Positions 16,846-25,643 of a stretch of DNA of 36,257 bases are shown here, piece by piece. A model generated the notes under the pieces. It searched no databases. It saw nothing but the letters and a program-made list of their open reading frames with translations, and had not been told where the DNA came from. A program made the position numbers and the translations under genes. The stretch covers positions 1 to 36,257 of the forward strand of contig CANNHN010000017.1 of assembly GCA_947504725.1 (NCBI GenBank), in the 5' to 3' direction. Origin of the DNA: Bacteroidota bacterium (GTDB lineage: Bacteria; Bacteroidota; Bacteroidia; 2-12-FULL-35-15). Numbering within the stretch: the stretch's first letter is position 1; the number at the start of each line of letters is the position of its first letter.

Positions 16846-19656
16846 ATGAAATCAAAAATTACATTATTATCTACTGTTGTGCTTTCTATTTCTGCTGTAG
16901 CATTAATTACATCAGGTGGAGATCCTCTTAAAAAGAAATTAAACACTTCGGATACTGTTAATGAAGGAATGGTGCATGGTGCATCCAAACGTTCGAAATG
17001 GGAAGTTTCTCGTTTAGCAGATCCCTCAACAGGAAAAATTCCCGACAATATTCGTCAACTTGAGTTAGCATTTGCTGCAACATTGCCAAATGATTTGCAA
17101 GTGGATAGTAAAAGCATGTCGAGTTTGACAATGACTAATCGTGGACCATGGAATGTTGGTGGGCGTACACGTGCTTTTGGTGTAGATGTAAGTAATGAAA
17201 ATAGATTATTGGCTGGTTCTTGTTCCGGTGGGATGTGGATTTCAACAAATGGCGGAACTTCTTGGGCGCAAACAAATACTTTATCGCAATTAAAAAACGC
17301 AACATGTTTAACACAAGATAAACGATCAACACATACGAATACTTGGTATTACGGAAGTGGTGAAGCATATGGTGCGTCAGCAAGCAGTGGAAGTGGCGCA
17401 TATTATTTAGGTGATGGTGCGTTTAAATCTACTGATGGAGGTTTAACTTGGTCGCCACTTGCTGCTACTGCTGGTGGAAATCCAAATGGATTTTCTACAG
17501 GATGGCAATTGGTTTGGAATATGGCTAATGATAATTCTGCAAACGATTCTATAGATGAAGTTTATGCTGCTATTTATGGTGGAATTATGAGAAGTGTGAA
17601 TGGTGGAACAACATGGACAACGGTAATTAGTGGCAATTCTTATTTCACAGATGTTCAAGTTTCAGCTACAGGAGTTGTTTATGCAACTTGTAGTGATGAT
17701 GGAACACAAAAAGGTATTTGGCGCTCAGATTCAGGCACAGCATTTACAAATATTTTACCTACAGGATTTCCTACTGCTTATAATAGAATTGTTTCTGGTA
17801 TAAATCCAAACAATGAAAATGAAATTTATTTTTTAGCAAATACTCCAGGTTTCGGAAAAGTAACCTACAATTACTTAGATTCTGCTGAGTGGAATAGTTT
17901 ATGGAAGTACACATATGTCTCTGGTTCAGGCGCTGGCGCAGGTGGAACTTGGCAAGATTTGTCAATGAACTTACCAAATTCGGGTGGAATGTTTGATAAG
18001 TGGAATGTTCAAGGTTCTTACGATATGATGGTTAAAGTAAAACCAGGAAGTTCAAACACTGTTTATATTGGAGGAACAAATTTATACCGTTCTACATCTG
18101 GATTTCAGGATTCTACATCCACTACTTTTATTGGTGGTTACCAACAATTTTCTGCATTGCCAGTAATCAATTCTTATGCAAACCATCATCCCGATCAACA
18201 TGGGGTTGAGTTTTTGCCATCCAATGCTGATGTAATGTTTAGTTACAACGATGGTGGTGTTTTCAAAACGATGAATGATACTGCAAGTGCTGTTGTTTGG
18301 CAATCATTGAACAATGGATATTTAACAACAATGTTTTATACCATCGCTATTGATCATGCAACTCCTGGAAATAATATTATTGTTGCAGGAGCGCAGGACA
18401 ACGGAACATGGTACACAAACACGGCATCGCCAACTACACCTTGGTCGCAACCTCGCGGAGGTGACGGTTCTTATTGTGCGATTGCTGATGGACAGACTAA
18501 TTATTATTTTTCTATTCAGAATGCAAAAATGATGAAAGCAACATTGGATGCTGCTGGAAATGTTACAACATCTGCACGCATTGATCCCATCGGTTTGAAA
18601 AATCCAGAATTTATTAATCCGTATACACTTGATCCGAACAATAACAACATTATGTATTTGGCTGGTGGAAAATATTTATGGCGAAACAATGATTTGTCAG
18701 GTATTACTACAACTGCTGGTGGAAGTTGGGATTCAATCTCAACTAATTGGGTGCAATATATAGATTCTGTACCTGCTGTAAATTCAGTTATCACTGCAGT
18801 TACAGCTTGTAAAACACCAGCGAATAGAGTGTATTATGGAACGGATAAACAAAAGGTATATCGTGTTGATAATGCAAATGTTGGAACGCCTACACCTTTA
18901 AATATTACATCAACAACAGCAGGTGTTGTGTTTCCTAGTTCGGGTTATGTGAGCTGTATAGCAGTTGATCCCTTGGATGGAAATAAAGTAATAGTGACGT
19001 ATTCAAATTATGGAGTATACAGTATTTTTTATTCAGAAGATGCTGGTACTACTTGGATGAAGATTGGTGGAAATATAGAAGCGTCTTCAGTAGGAAGTCC
19101 TTCTGTAAGATGGGCAAGCATTTTACATGTAGCTGATGGAACTGTTTATTTATTAGCAACCAGCACAGGTTTGTATGCTACGGATACATTGATTGCAGGT
19201 GGTGCAGCTGCTGGTTCAGGAACAGTATGGGTTCAACAAGGAACGAGTTCAATTGGAAATTCTGTTTGTGATATGATTGATGTGCGTTCTTCTGATGGTT
19301 TGGTTGTTGTTGCAACTCATGCAAGTGGTATTTATTCTACAACCATTACGAGCGTAAATGATATTGTTACTGTAGAAGATATTCAAGCATCAACGTATGA
19401 TTTAACATTGACCAACTATCCGAATCCGGTGAATGAAAGTACAACCATTGAATTTGTTTTAAATAACAAAGCAAACGTGACTTTGCAAATTTGGGATGCG
19501 TATGGTAGATTGATGGAAACGCTTGTTAATGCTAAGCTTTCTGAAGGAAAGCATACTATTGTTTTTAATAAGAAAAACTTAAAATCAGGTATTTATTACT
19601 ATAGCTTAACAGCTGATAGAAAGCGCAAAACCAATAAAATGGTGATTGTTAAATAA
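16846..19656 (+). CDS. Secreted BNR/Asp-box beta-propeller protein with T9SS sorting domain
   Basis: A 936-aa exported protein. Residues 1-25 are a signal peptide. The body carries Asp-box repeats typical of sortilin/VPS10-like and sialidase-like propellers (STNGGTSWAQ, STDGGLTWSP, SVNGGTTWTT, SEDAGTTWMK). The last ~80 residues form a type IX secretion sorting domain: YPNPVNESTTIEF, then DAYGRL, then GIYYYSL and a basic end. Such proteins cross the outer membrane through T9SS and are often fixed to the cell surface. No catalytic domain is recognised, so adhesion or substrate binding is more likely than hydrolysis. A terminator lies 110 bp downstream. Confidence 0.92.
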   Translation: MKSKITLLSTVVLSISAVALITSGGDPLKKKLNTSDTVNEGMVHGASKRSKWEVSRLADPSTGKIPDNIRQLELAFAATLPNDLQVDSKSMSSLTMTNRGPWNVGGRTRAFGVDVSNENRLLAGSCSGGMWISTNGGTSWAQTNTLSQLKNATCLTQDKRSTHTNTWYYGSGEAYGASASSGSGAYYLGDGAFKSTDGGLTWSPLAATAGGNPNGFSTGWQLVWNMANDNSANDSIDEVYAAIYGGIMRSVNGGTTWTTVISGNSYFTDVQVSATGVVYATCSDDGTQKGIWRSDSGTAFTNILPTGFPTAYNRIVSGINPNNENEIYFLANTPGFGKVTYNYLDSAEWNSLWKYTYVSGSGAGAGGTWQDLSMNLPNSGGMFDKWNVQGSYDMMVKVKPGSSNTVYIGGTNLYRSTSGFQDSTSTTFIGGYQQFSALPVINSYANHHPDQHGVEFLPSNADVMFSYNDGGVFKTMNDTASAVVWQSLNNGYLTTMFYTIAIDHATPGNNIIVAGAQDNGTWYTNTASPTTPWSQPRGGDGSYCAIADGQTNYYFSIQNAKMMKATLDAAGNVTTSARIDPIGLKNPEFINPYTLDPNNNNIMYLAGGKYLWRNNDLSGITTTAGGSWDSISTNWVQYIDSVPAVNSVITAVTACKTPANRVYYGTDKQKVYRVDNANVGTPTPLNITSTTAGVVFPSSGYVSCIAVDPLDGNKVIVTYSNYGVYSIFYSEDAGTTWMKIGGNIEASSVGSPSVRWASILHVADGTVYLLATSTGLYATDTLIAGGAAAGSGTVWVQQGTSSIGNSVCDMIDVRSSDGLVVVATHASGIYSTTITSVNDIVTVEDIQASTYDLTLTNYPNPVNESTTIEFVLNNKANVTLQIWDAYGRLMETLVNAKLSEGKHTIVFNKKNLKSGIYYYSLTADRKRKTNKMVIVK

Positions 19657-19765
19657 ATACCGAAAAGCATATCTGTAATAATCCAATCTGGATTAAACAG
19701 CTATTGCATCGGCATTTTATAGGTAAAAATAAATTCATATCGTATAAACATTTGATTGTTAGTTA

Positions 19766-19798
19766 ATAAATCCTCTGCTTTGGCAGGGGATTTTTTTT
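19766..19798 (+). terminator. Intrinsic terminator after the T9SS cargo gene
   Basis: Stem AATCCTCTGC / GCAGGGGATT (19769-19778 with 19783-19792, one wobble), loop TTTG, followed by an uninterrupted T run to 19798. Confidence 0.85.
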
Positions 19799-19833
19799 GA
19801 GCGTATTTTTACACAATATCTTAGTACTATAAA

Positions 19834-20433
19834 ATGTTTTATGATGCTTTCGGTAATTTCGATTATTACAATTGGATTACTCTTCCGCTTATAATTTTTT
19901 TCTCCCGCATTTGCGATGTTAGTTTAGGAACATTGCGACATGTATTTATTTCTAAAGGATTTAGAAAAGTAGTTCCCTTGCTTGGTTTTTTTGAAGTGTT
20001 GATTTGGATTATTGTGGTTGCACAAGTAATGAAAAACTTAAACAATGTTGCCTGTTATTTAGCTTGGGCAGGAGGTTTTGCTACTGGAACCTATGTAGGA
20101 TTGTGGATAGAGGAGAGGTTAGCGTTGGGTTTACAAGTAGTTAGAATAATCACTAATCAAGATTGTAATGACTTGTTAGAGGCGTTCAAGAAAAACAATC
20201 ATGGGATTACAGTAGTGGATGCACAAGGAGCAATTGGGCCGGTCAAAATGATTTTCACAATTGTCAAACGGAAAAATGTGAAAGAAGTGATTCAATTAAT
20301 TAGTAAATATAATCCAACAGCATTTTATTCAATAGAAGAAATAAAAAACTCCAATCAAGGTGTGTTTACAGAAAACACTGGAAGTGGTTTTTCTAGCATT
20401 CGTAAGATGTTTCCTGCTCGTAAAGGGAAGTAG
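19834..20433 (+). CDS. DUF2179/DUF5698 (UPF0316-type) membrane protein
   Basis: A 199-aa inner-membrane protein. Three membrane helices occupy about residues 15-35, 45-66 and 72-92 (WITLPLIIFFSRICDVSLGT; VVPLLGFFEVLIWIIVVAQV; CYLAWAGGFATGTYVGLW). The CDVSLGTLR segment is typical of the family. A soluble C-terminal DUF2179 domain (about 100-170) contains GITVVDAQGAIGPVKMIF. The family has no established function. The gene stands alone between a terminator and a repeat element. Confidence 0.85.
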   Translation: MFYDAFGNFDYYNWITLPLIIFFSRICDVSLGTLRHVFISKGFRKVVPLLGFFEVLIWIIVVAQVMKNLNNVACYLAWAGGFATGTYVGLWIEERLALGLQVVRIITNQDCNDLLEAFKKNNHGITVVDAQGAIGPVKMIFTIVKRKNVKEVIQLISKYNPTAFYSIEEIKNSNQGVFTENTGSGFSSIRKMFPARKGK

Positions 20434-20489
20434 GTGCTATCAACGAATTTTTCCGTTCGAGTATTTCTTGAGATGTAAGCGAAAGAAAT

Positions 20490-20563
20490 GTATCGAGAAC
20501 AATTTGGGAAAACAATTTCTCGATACAATTCTACTCCTTTGTCGTAGAATCACTCGAAATGAC
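20490..20563. repeat. Inverted-repeat element, GTCATTTCGAG family, copy 1
   Basis: A perfect 10-bp hairpin GTATCGAGAA/TTCTCGATAC (20490-20499 with 20517-20526) joins a second hairpin in which ATTTC at 20515 pairs with GAAAT ending at 20560, with an inner 7-bp stem ATTCTAC/GTAGAAT. The right end is CTCGAAATGAC, as in the copies at 20949 and 31185. The left end is degenerate. It overlaps the 3' end of the minus-strand gene at 20531-20800. Confidence 0.75.
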
Positions 20564-20800
20564 TTTCCTTCTCATCACTCCAATCAAAGCAATAGTCGAA
20601 ACAACAGTCCAGCAGCCTTCTAATACCACAAAAGGAAGATAGTTAATCAGAAGAGAAGCTAAACAGGCGATTCCTGCTCCGAAAATATTCATCAGGATAT
20701 AAGTGTAAGAATCTTTGTGAAGTTTATTTGAAATGTTCAGAAAGAACGCAATCAATAAAATACTTACTCCGATAAATCCTATCCAGTCGTTTGTGTTCAT
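20531..20800 (-). CDS. CBU_0592-like small membrane protein
   Basis: An 89-aa protein with three membrane helices (WIGFIGVSILLIAFFLNI; YILMNIFGAGIACLASLLI; LPFVVLEGCWTVVSTIALIGV). The pattern NxxGAxxxxxAS...PFVVLEGxW matches the CBU_0592-like domain, whose function is unknown. The last ten residues (VISSDSTTKE) and the stop codon are encoded by the repeat element at 20490-20563, so the native C-terminus has probably been replaced or extended. It runs convergent to the DUF2179 gene. Confidence 0.8.
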   Translation of the reverse strand: MNTNDWIGFIGVSILLIAFFLNISNKLHKDSYTYILMNIFGAGIACLASLLINYLPFVVLEGCWTVVSTIALIGVMRRKVISSDSTTKE

Positions 20801-20846
20801 GAGATTAGTTTTAAGTTAGAAGTTACGGCTATTTATTAAGCACTAT

Positions 20847-20949
20847 GTCATCTCGACCGAAGTGTAGAGATCTTATTCATTCGTATTTAGAATTACATTT
20901 TTAAAGATTTCTCGGAGTGTCTGCTTCAACGCAGAATGCTCGAAATGAC
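20847..20949. repeat. Inverted-repeat element, GTCATTTCGAG family, copy 2
   Basis: Terminal arms GTCATCTCGA (20847-20856) and TCGAAATGAC (20940-20949) match at 9 of 10 bases. Left hairpin: ATCTC (20850-20854) with GAGAT (20867-20871). Right hairpin: ATTTC (20907-20911) with GAAAT (20942-20946). The left hairpin carries a C-G pair where the right one has T-A. The 228-bp gap holds only this element and the terminator that follows it. Confidence 0.8.
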
Positions 20950-20971
20950 AGTTCTAATAGTGATTTGGCAT

Positions 20972-21010
20972 AAAAAAATCCCTGTCCGTTATTAAACAGA
21001 ACAGGGACTT
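20972..21010 (-). terminator. Intrinsic terminator of the DUF3276 gene
   Basis: Read on the minus strand: AGTCCCTGTTCTG, an 8-nt loop, CGGACAGGGAT, then seven T. It lies about 20 bp after the DUF3276 stop codon. Confidence 0.8.
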
Positions 21011-21028
21011 AATAGTATTAATCAATTA

Positions 21029-21403
21029 TTATTTATCTAAGTCTTCGAAATTTACATCCGAAAAACTAGAATCTGTTTTAGGTGTTTCCGCTTTGTAGTT
21101 CTCGTTTGGAACATACTCTGGTCTAGGTTCGATTTCTGGAGAAATTGATTTGATATGAGCAACAGCTTCATTTAATCCTTCCGTAAATTTCTCAAAGTCT
21201 TCTTTATATAAAAACAATTTATGTTTTTCATAAAAGAATTTACCATCATCACCAAATCGCTTTTTGCTTTCTGTAATTGTCAAATAGTAATCATTTCCTT
21301 TGGTGCTCTTTACATCAAAAAAATAAGTTCTTTTACCAGCTCTAACAGATTTTGAGAAAATTTCTTCTCTGTCCATTCCGTTTTTGTCAAATCCTTCTTC
21401 CAT
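21029..21403 (-). CDS. DUF3276 (PUR-type) protein
   Basis: A 124-aa protein of the DUF3276 family, a Bacteroidota group related to the PUR-alpha nucleic-acid-binding fold. The core GKRTYFFDVKSTKGNDYYL...ITESKKRF and FYEKHKLFLYKEDFEKF is complete. The acidic C-terminus ends in NFEDLDK. Family members are thought to bind single-stranded nucleic acid; nothing in the window gives a target. It is the last gene before its own terminator, 144 bp after the ABC transporter stop. Confidence 0.88.
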   Translation of the reverse strand: MEEGFDKNGMDREEIFSKSVRAGKRTYFFDVKSTKGNDYYLTITESKKRFGDDGKFFYEKHKLFLYKEDFEKFTEGLNEAVAHIKSISPEIEPRPEYVPNENYKAETPKTDSSFSDVNFEDLDK

Positions 21404-21547
21404 CGTTGTTAATATTCTTGTTTAACGTGTTTAATAATTACATTCTGACAAATGTTTACAAAAAAACTTGCTTTTACAAGGCTTGTTAATAACTTTTGAA
21501 AGGTTGTTGGAAGTATAATTGGGTTGTAAAGAGGCAATAAACAAAGG

Positions 21548-23308
21548 CTATCTAACTTCTTCTTCTAATAACTGCATTTTATGCAATTCGAAGTAAGCCC
21601 CTTGTTTTTCAATTAGTTGTTGGTGGCTGCCCGTCTCAACTATTTCACCTTTATCGATAACAATAATATTATCTGAATTTTTAACTGTAGAAATTCGGTG
21701 ACTGATTATCAGACTTGTTTTGCCACGCATTACTTTCTTCAAATTGCTTAAAATTTCCTCTTCTGTTTCGGTGTCTACAGCAGAAAGGCAATCATCAAAA
21801 ATCATAATCTGAGGTTGTTTGATAATTGCTCTAGCTATGGAAATACGTTGTTTTTGGCCACCTGACAAAGTAATCCCTCTTTCTCCAACAATGGTTTCAA
21901 ATTGATCCTTAAAACTCATGATGTTAGCATATATGGCTGCATCTTTTGCCGCTTGGATGATTGTGTCTTCTTTTTGTATTTCCTCATCAATGCTAAATGC
22001 AATATTGTGGGTGATTGTATCAGAAAATAATATTACTTCTTGTGGAGCATAGCCTATTTGGCTTCTTAATGCAGCTATCGGAATGTTCTTAATGTTTTTT
22101 CCATCAATCAATATTTCTCCAGAATCAACATCATACAATCTGCAAATTAGATTTGCAAGAGTGGATTTCCCGGAACCCGTTCTTCCGAGAATAGCCAACG
22201 TTTTTCCTTTAGGTAGTGTGAATGAAACGTTGCTCAAGGCTTTTATGCCAGAATCAGGATACACAAAAGTTACATTTTTGAATTCAATATCTCCCTTAAT
22301 AGCCTCTGTAGGAGCAGTTTGACTAATAATTTCGGGAGTTGTATGCAAAAATTCATTGATTCTAGTTTGTGAAGCTGCAGCTCGTTGTATTAACGATGTT
22401 ACCCAGCCTAACGAAGCAATCGGCCATGTTAATCTATTCACATAAACGATGAATTCAGCAATGTTTCCGTAAGTGATTTTACCTTCAATAGCTTGCATTC
22501 CACCAATATAGATAGTGAATAATGTACTCAACCCAATCAATAAAATCATAAAAGGTTGGAAAAGAGATTCCACTTTTATCAAGCCCATTGTTAAGTTTTT
22601 GTAGGAATTACTCTGCTTTTCAAAATCTGTTATCGATTTACTCTCTCGTCCAAAAGCTTTCAAAACCCGTATTCCTGAAAATGCCTCTTGCGTATGTGTA
22701 GTAATCCCAGATAATTGCTCTTGAACTTTGGTGCTTTTTTTATTGATAGTATTGCTCACATAGTAAATTGAAACAGCGAGAAGAGGCAATGGAATAAGAA
22801 CAAAGAGCGTTAATTTGATATCAACGCTAATCATTTCAGTAATTGTGAACATGAATAAAAAGGATGTATTAAAAATGTACATAATCGCTGGTCCGATATA
22901 CATTCGAACTCTTCCAACATCTTCACTAATACGGTTCATCATATCGCCCGTATTGTTTCGTTTGTAAAATGCGGTATCTAGTTTTTGATAATGCGCATAC
23001 ATTTCATTTTTTAAGTCGTATTCAATTAATCTTGACATGACTATAATGGTTTGGCGCATCAAAAAGAGGAAGAATCCACTTAATAAGGCATATCCTAGCA
23101 TGTATAAACCATAAATAAGCAATTGATGGTAGCTTTCTTCAGTTGAAATACCCTGCTCTTTGACTGTTTTAAGATAGTCTATCGTTAAACGAATGTAAGG
23201 AACTGCTGTTACAGCAAAATAGTTGGAAATACCTACAAACAGAACGCCTAATAGCAATCTGAATCTGTATTTATAGAGATATTTATTGATATGTTTTAGT
23301 GAACCCAA
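21548..23308 (-). CDS. ABC exporter half-transporter (MsbA/multidrug type)
   Basis: A 586-aa fused permease-ATPase. Six membrane helices fill residues ~15-300. The nucleotide-binding domain has Walker A GRTGSGKST, Q-loop GYAPQ, signature LSGGQKQR, Walker B IMIFD (D505) and H-loop ISHR. The residue after Walker B is Asp (D506, in DDCLSAVD) rather than the usual catalytic Glu. That is seen in the degenerate half of heterodimeric exporters such as TM287 or BmrC. No second half is encoded nearby. The start is a TTG at 23308; an in-frame stop lies eight codons upstream and no ATG fits. Substrate unknown. Confidence 0.9.
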   Translation of the reverse strand: MGSLKHINKYLYKYRFRLLLGVLFVGISNYFAVTAVPYIRLTIDYLKTVKEQGISTEESYHQLLIYGLYMLGYALLSGFFLFLMRQTIIVMSRLIEYDLKNEMYAHYQKLDTAFYKRNNTGDMMNRISEDVGRVRMYIGPAIMYIFNTSFLFMFTITEMISVDIKLTLFVLIPLPLLAVSIYYVSNTINKKSTKVQEQLSGITTHTQEAFSGIRVLKAFGRESKSITDFEKQSNSYKNLTMGLIKVESLFQPFMILLIGLSTLFTIYIGGMQAIEGKITYGNIAEFIVYVNRLTWPIASLGWVTSLIQRAAASQTRINEFLHTTPEIISQTAPTEAIKGDIEFKNVTFVYPDSGIKALSNVSFTLPKGKTLAILGRTGSGKSTLANLICRLYDVDSGEILIDGKNIKNIPIAALRSQIGYAPQEVILFSDTITHNIAFSIDEEIQKEDTIIQAAKDAAIYANIMSFKDQFETIVGERGITLSGGQKQRISIARAIIKQPQIMIFDDCLSAVDTETEEEILSNLKKVMRGKTSLIISHRISTVKNSDNIIVIDKGEIVETGSHQQLIEKQGAYFELHKMQLLEEEVR

Positions 23309-23360
23309 TTTTTTCTTACTATCTTTAATAGGTTAAAAATGCGCTTCTATCTCTTTATTT

Positions 23361-23390
23361 TTGCCCACTCGGAAAATAAATATAATTTTG
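23361..23390 (+). promoter_or_regulatory. Predicted Bacteroidota-type promoter for the leucine dehydrogenase-like gene
   Basis: TTG at 23361-23363, a 19-nt spacer and TAATTTTG at 23383-23390 match the consensus exactly. Its position inside a possible longer reading frame shows that translation must start downstream, at the ATG at 23484. The leader is about 85 nt. Confidence 0.7.
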
Positions 23391-23483
23391 CGGTCAAATA
23401 AAATGTTGGCGGTATTTTTAGCGTTTCAAAAGTACTCAAAAAAACAACCAAGATTCTACAAATTCACAAACAAAAATCGTACA

Positions 23484-24590
23484 ATGGAAGTACTAGATAT
23501 AAAAAAATCACCTTTAGCAGAAAACCCTGTGATTTCTCAAATGGTTTTGAATAATCACGAACAAGTTGTATTCTGTAATGATAATGATACTGGATTAAAA
23601 GCGATAATTGCAATTCACAATACCATACTCGGTCCAAGTTTAGGCGGTACTCGAATGTGGATGTATAATAATGAAATGGAAGCTTTGACTGATGTGTTGC
23701 GTCTATCAAGAGGAATGACTTATAAATCTTCAGTAGCAGGATTGAACTTAGGAGGAGGTAAAGCAGTTATTATTGGTGATTCAAAAACACAAAAGAACGA
23801 AGCTTTAATGAGAAGATTTGGGAAATTTGTAAATAGTTTGTCCGGAAAATACATTACTGCAGAAGATGTTGGGGTGAATACCAAGGATATGGAATACATT
23901 AAAATGGAAACCGATTTTGTTAGTGGTTTGCCTGTAAATATGGGCGGAAGTGGAGATCCTTCTCCAGTTACTGCTTATGGTGTTTATCTTTCAATGAAAG
24001 CTTCTGCTAAAGAAAAATGGGGTAATGACAGTTTGGTCGGAAAAAAAGTTGTGGTGCAAGGAATCGGAAATGTTGGAGAAAACTTGGTGAAACATTTAGT
24101 AAAAGAAGGAGCTAAGGTTTCTATTTTTGATATCAATGCTGATCGTTTGAAAGCGATTGCAAAAGAAACAGGCGCGGAAGTGATTACTGATGGAAATAAA
24201 TTGTACGATATGGACATGGATATTTATGCTCCATGTGCTTTAGGTGCAACAGTTAATACAGATACCTTGAGCCGTTTGAAATGTTCAATCATTTGTGGAG
24301 CAGCAAATAATCAGTTAGCTGATGAAAATGTTCATGGCAAAATGGTGATCGAAAAAAATATCATTTATGCTCCCGACTTTGTTGTGAATGCAGGTGGTAT
24401 CATCAATGTGTTTTATGAATTGGAGGGTTATAACCGTGAGAGAGCAATGGCTCATGCTGAAAAAATTTATGATACAACATTGAATATTTTTAAATTGTCT
24501 AAAGAACAAAATATTCCAACTTTTATGGCTGCAAATCGTTTGGCAGAAAAAAGATTGGAAGAGATTGGTAAGATTAAAGTAAAGTTTTAA
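23484..24590 (+). CDS. Glu/Leu/Phe/Val dehydrogenase, leucine dehydrogenase-like
   Basis: A 368-aa NAD-dependent amino-acid dehydrogenase, which deaminates branched-chain amino acids to 2-oxo acids. The length matches leucine dehydrogenase (~364 aa) rather than glutamate dehydrogenase (~450 aa). Catalytic lysines fit at K81 (MTYKSSVAGL) and K93 (GGGKAVI), 12 residues apart as in the family. The Rossmann motif is QGIGNVGENL. CALGATVNTDT and VNAGGIINV are further family blocks. The open frame continues 41 codons upstream, but that part overlaps the promoter at 23361-23390 and is not conserved-looking, so I start at 23484. Choice between Leu, Val and Phe as substrate is inference. Confidence 0.92.
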   Translation: MEVLDIKKSPLAENPVISQMVLNNHEQVVFCNDNDTGLKAIIAIHNTILGPSLGGTRMWMYNNEMEALTDVLRLSRGMTYKSSVAGLNLGGGKAVIIGDSKTQKNEALMRRFGKFVNSLSGKYITAEDVGVNTKDMEYIKMETDFVSGLPVNMGGSGDPSPVTAYGVYLSMKASAKEKWGNDSLVGKKVVVQGIGNVGENLVKHLVKEGAKVSIFDINADRLKAIAKETGAEVITDGNKLYDMDMDIYAPCALGATVNTDTLSRLKCSIICGAANNQLADENVHGKMVIEKNIIYAPDFVVNAGGIINVFYELEGYNRERAMAHAEKIYDTTLNIFKLSKEQNIPTFMAANRLAEKRLEEIGKIKVKF

Positions 24591-24675
24591 AAACAAAAAA
24601 TCGAAATTCTTACATTTCGTAATTGTTTCGAAATTCGTTGGAGTTAATTAGTAAACACGTACATAGTTATTTGAT

Positions 24676-25623
24676 ATGTTAAACAGAAGGTATTTAAGGA
24701 TTAAGGTGATGCAGGCATTGTATGGGTTTTTTCAATCCGATACAAAAGATCTGGCAAGAAGCGAGAAGGATTTATTTGCTGGAATAGATAAAATCTATGA
24801 TCTGTTTATTTATCAGTTAGCTTTTATTATTGAATTAAAACATGTTGCTACTGTTTTGATGGAGGATGCAAAAACAAAACATCTCCCTACTGAACACGAT
24901 TTAAATCCCAATTTGAAATTTATTGAAAATAAGTTTATTAATCAGTTGTCTGAAAATATTCATGTTCAGCGTGAAATCAATAATCGTAGAATTAGTTGGA
25001 ATAATGAATTCGAATTAGTAAAAAAGATTTTCAACGCAATTAAAGTTTCCTCAGAGTTCGAAAAGTATATGAATCTTTCGGATGATTCATTTAATACACA
25101 CCGTGATTTTGCTTTGGAGATGTTTAAAGAATCCATTGCTGATTTTGAATTGCTGAATCATTTATACGAAGAAAAAAATCTGCATTGGGGAGATGATATT
25201 TATATTGTGAATCCGATGATTGTTAAGATGATTGAATCTGCAAAAGAAACGGCAACTCCTGACACAGCTTTGATGAGTTTGTATAAGGACAAAGAAGAAG
25301 ATATGCAATTTGTAAAAGATTTGTTCCGCGAAACATCTTTACGAAATGATGAGATTGAAAAGATGATTGGAGACAAAACCAAAAATTGGGAAGTAGAACG
25401 TATTGCCATGATGGATGTATTGTTAATGAAGATGGCTATCACAGAAATCTTACATTTTCCAAGCATTCCGGTTAAAGTTACCTTGAACGAGTTTATCGAA
25501 ATTTCAAAAATGTACAGCACGCCCAAAAGCAAAATATTTATCAATGGAATTTTAGATAAGATAGTTGCTGATTTGAAAAGAGATGAGAAGATTAATAAAG
25601 TAGGTAGAGGTTTGATGGAATAA
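24676..25623 (+). CDS. nusB: Transcription antitermination factor NusB, long form
   Basis: A 315-aa protein. The start MLNRRYLRIKVMQALYGF and the C-terminal third (ILHFPSIPVKVTLNEFIEISKMYSTPKSKIFINGILDKI) match NusB, which binds boxA RNA with NusE in antitermination on rRNA operons. E. coli NusB is ~140 aa; here about 170 extra helical residues separate the two conserved parts, the form usual in Bacteroidota. It opens a same-strand cluster with DUF1573, yajC, a YbbR protein and coaE. Confidence 0.93.
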   Translation: MLNRRYLRIKVMQALYGFFQSDTKDLARSEKDLFAGIDKIYDLFIYQLAFIIELKHVATVLMEDAKTKHLPTEHDLNPNLKFIENKFINQLSENIHVQREINNRRISWNNEFELVKKIFNAIKVSSEFEKYMNLSDDSFNTHRDFALEMFKESIADFELLNHLYEEKNLHWGDDIYIVNPMIVKMIESAKETATPDTALMSLYKDKEEDMQFVKDLFRETSLRNDEIEKMIGDKTKNWEVERIAMMDVLLMKMAITEILHFPSIPVKVTLNEFIEISKMYSTPKSKIFINGILDKIVADLKRDEKINKVGRGLME

Positions 25624-25643
25624 AATTTAGTTTTTAAGTATAT

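Noticed and set aside
20490-20949. CRISPR-like array from repeated hairpins
   Set aside because: Only two diverged copies, of different length, with a gene between them and no regular spacers.
21404-21547. Weak hairpin with a T run between the ABC transporter and DUF3276 genes as a terminator
   Set aside because: The stem is about four pairs, too short to support a call.
23361-23483. N-terminal 41-codon extension of the leucine dehydrogenase-like gene from a TTG
   Set aside because: The segment contains a perfect promoter (23361-23390), and the family begins near the ATG at 23484.
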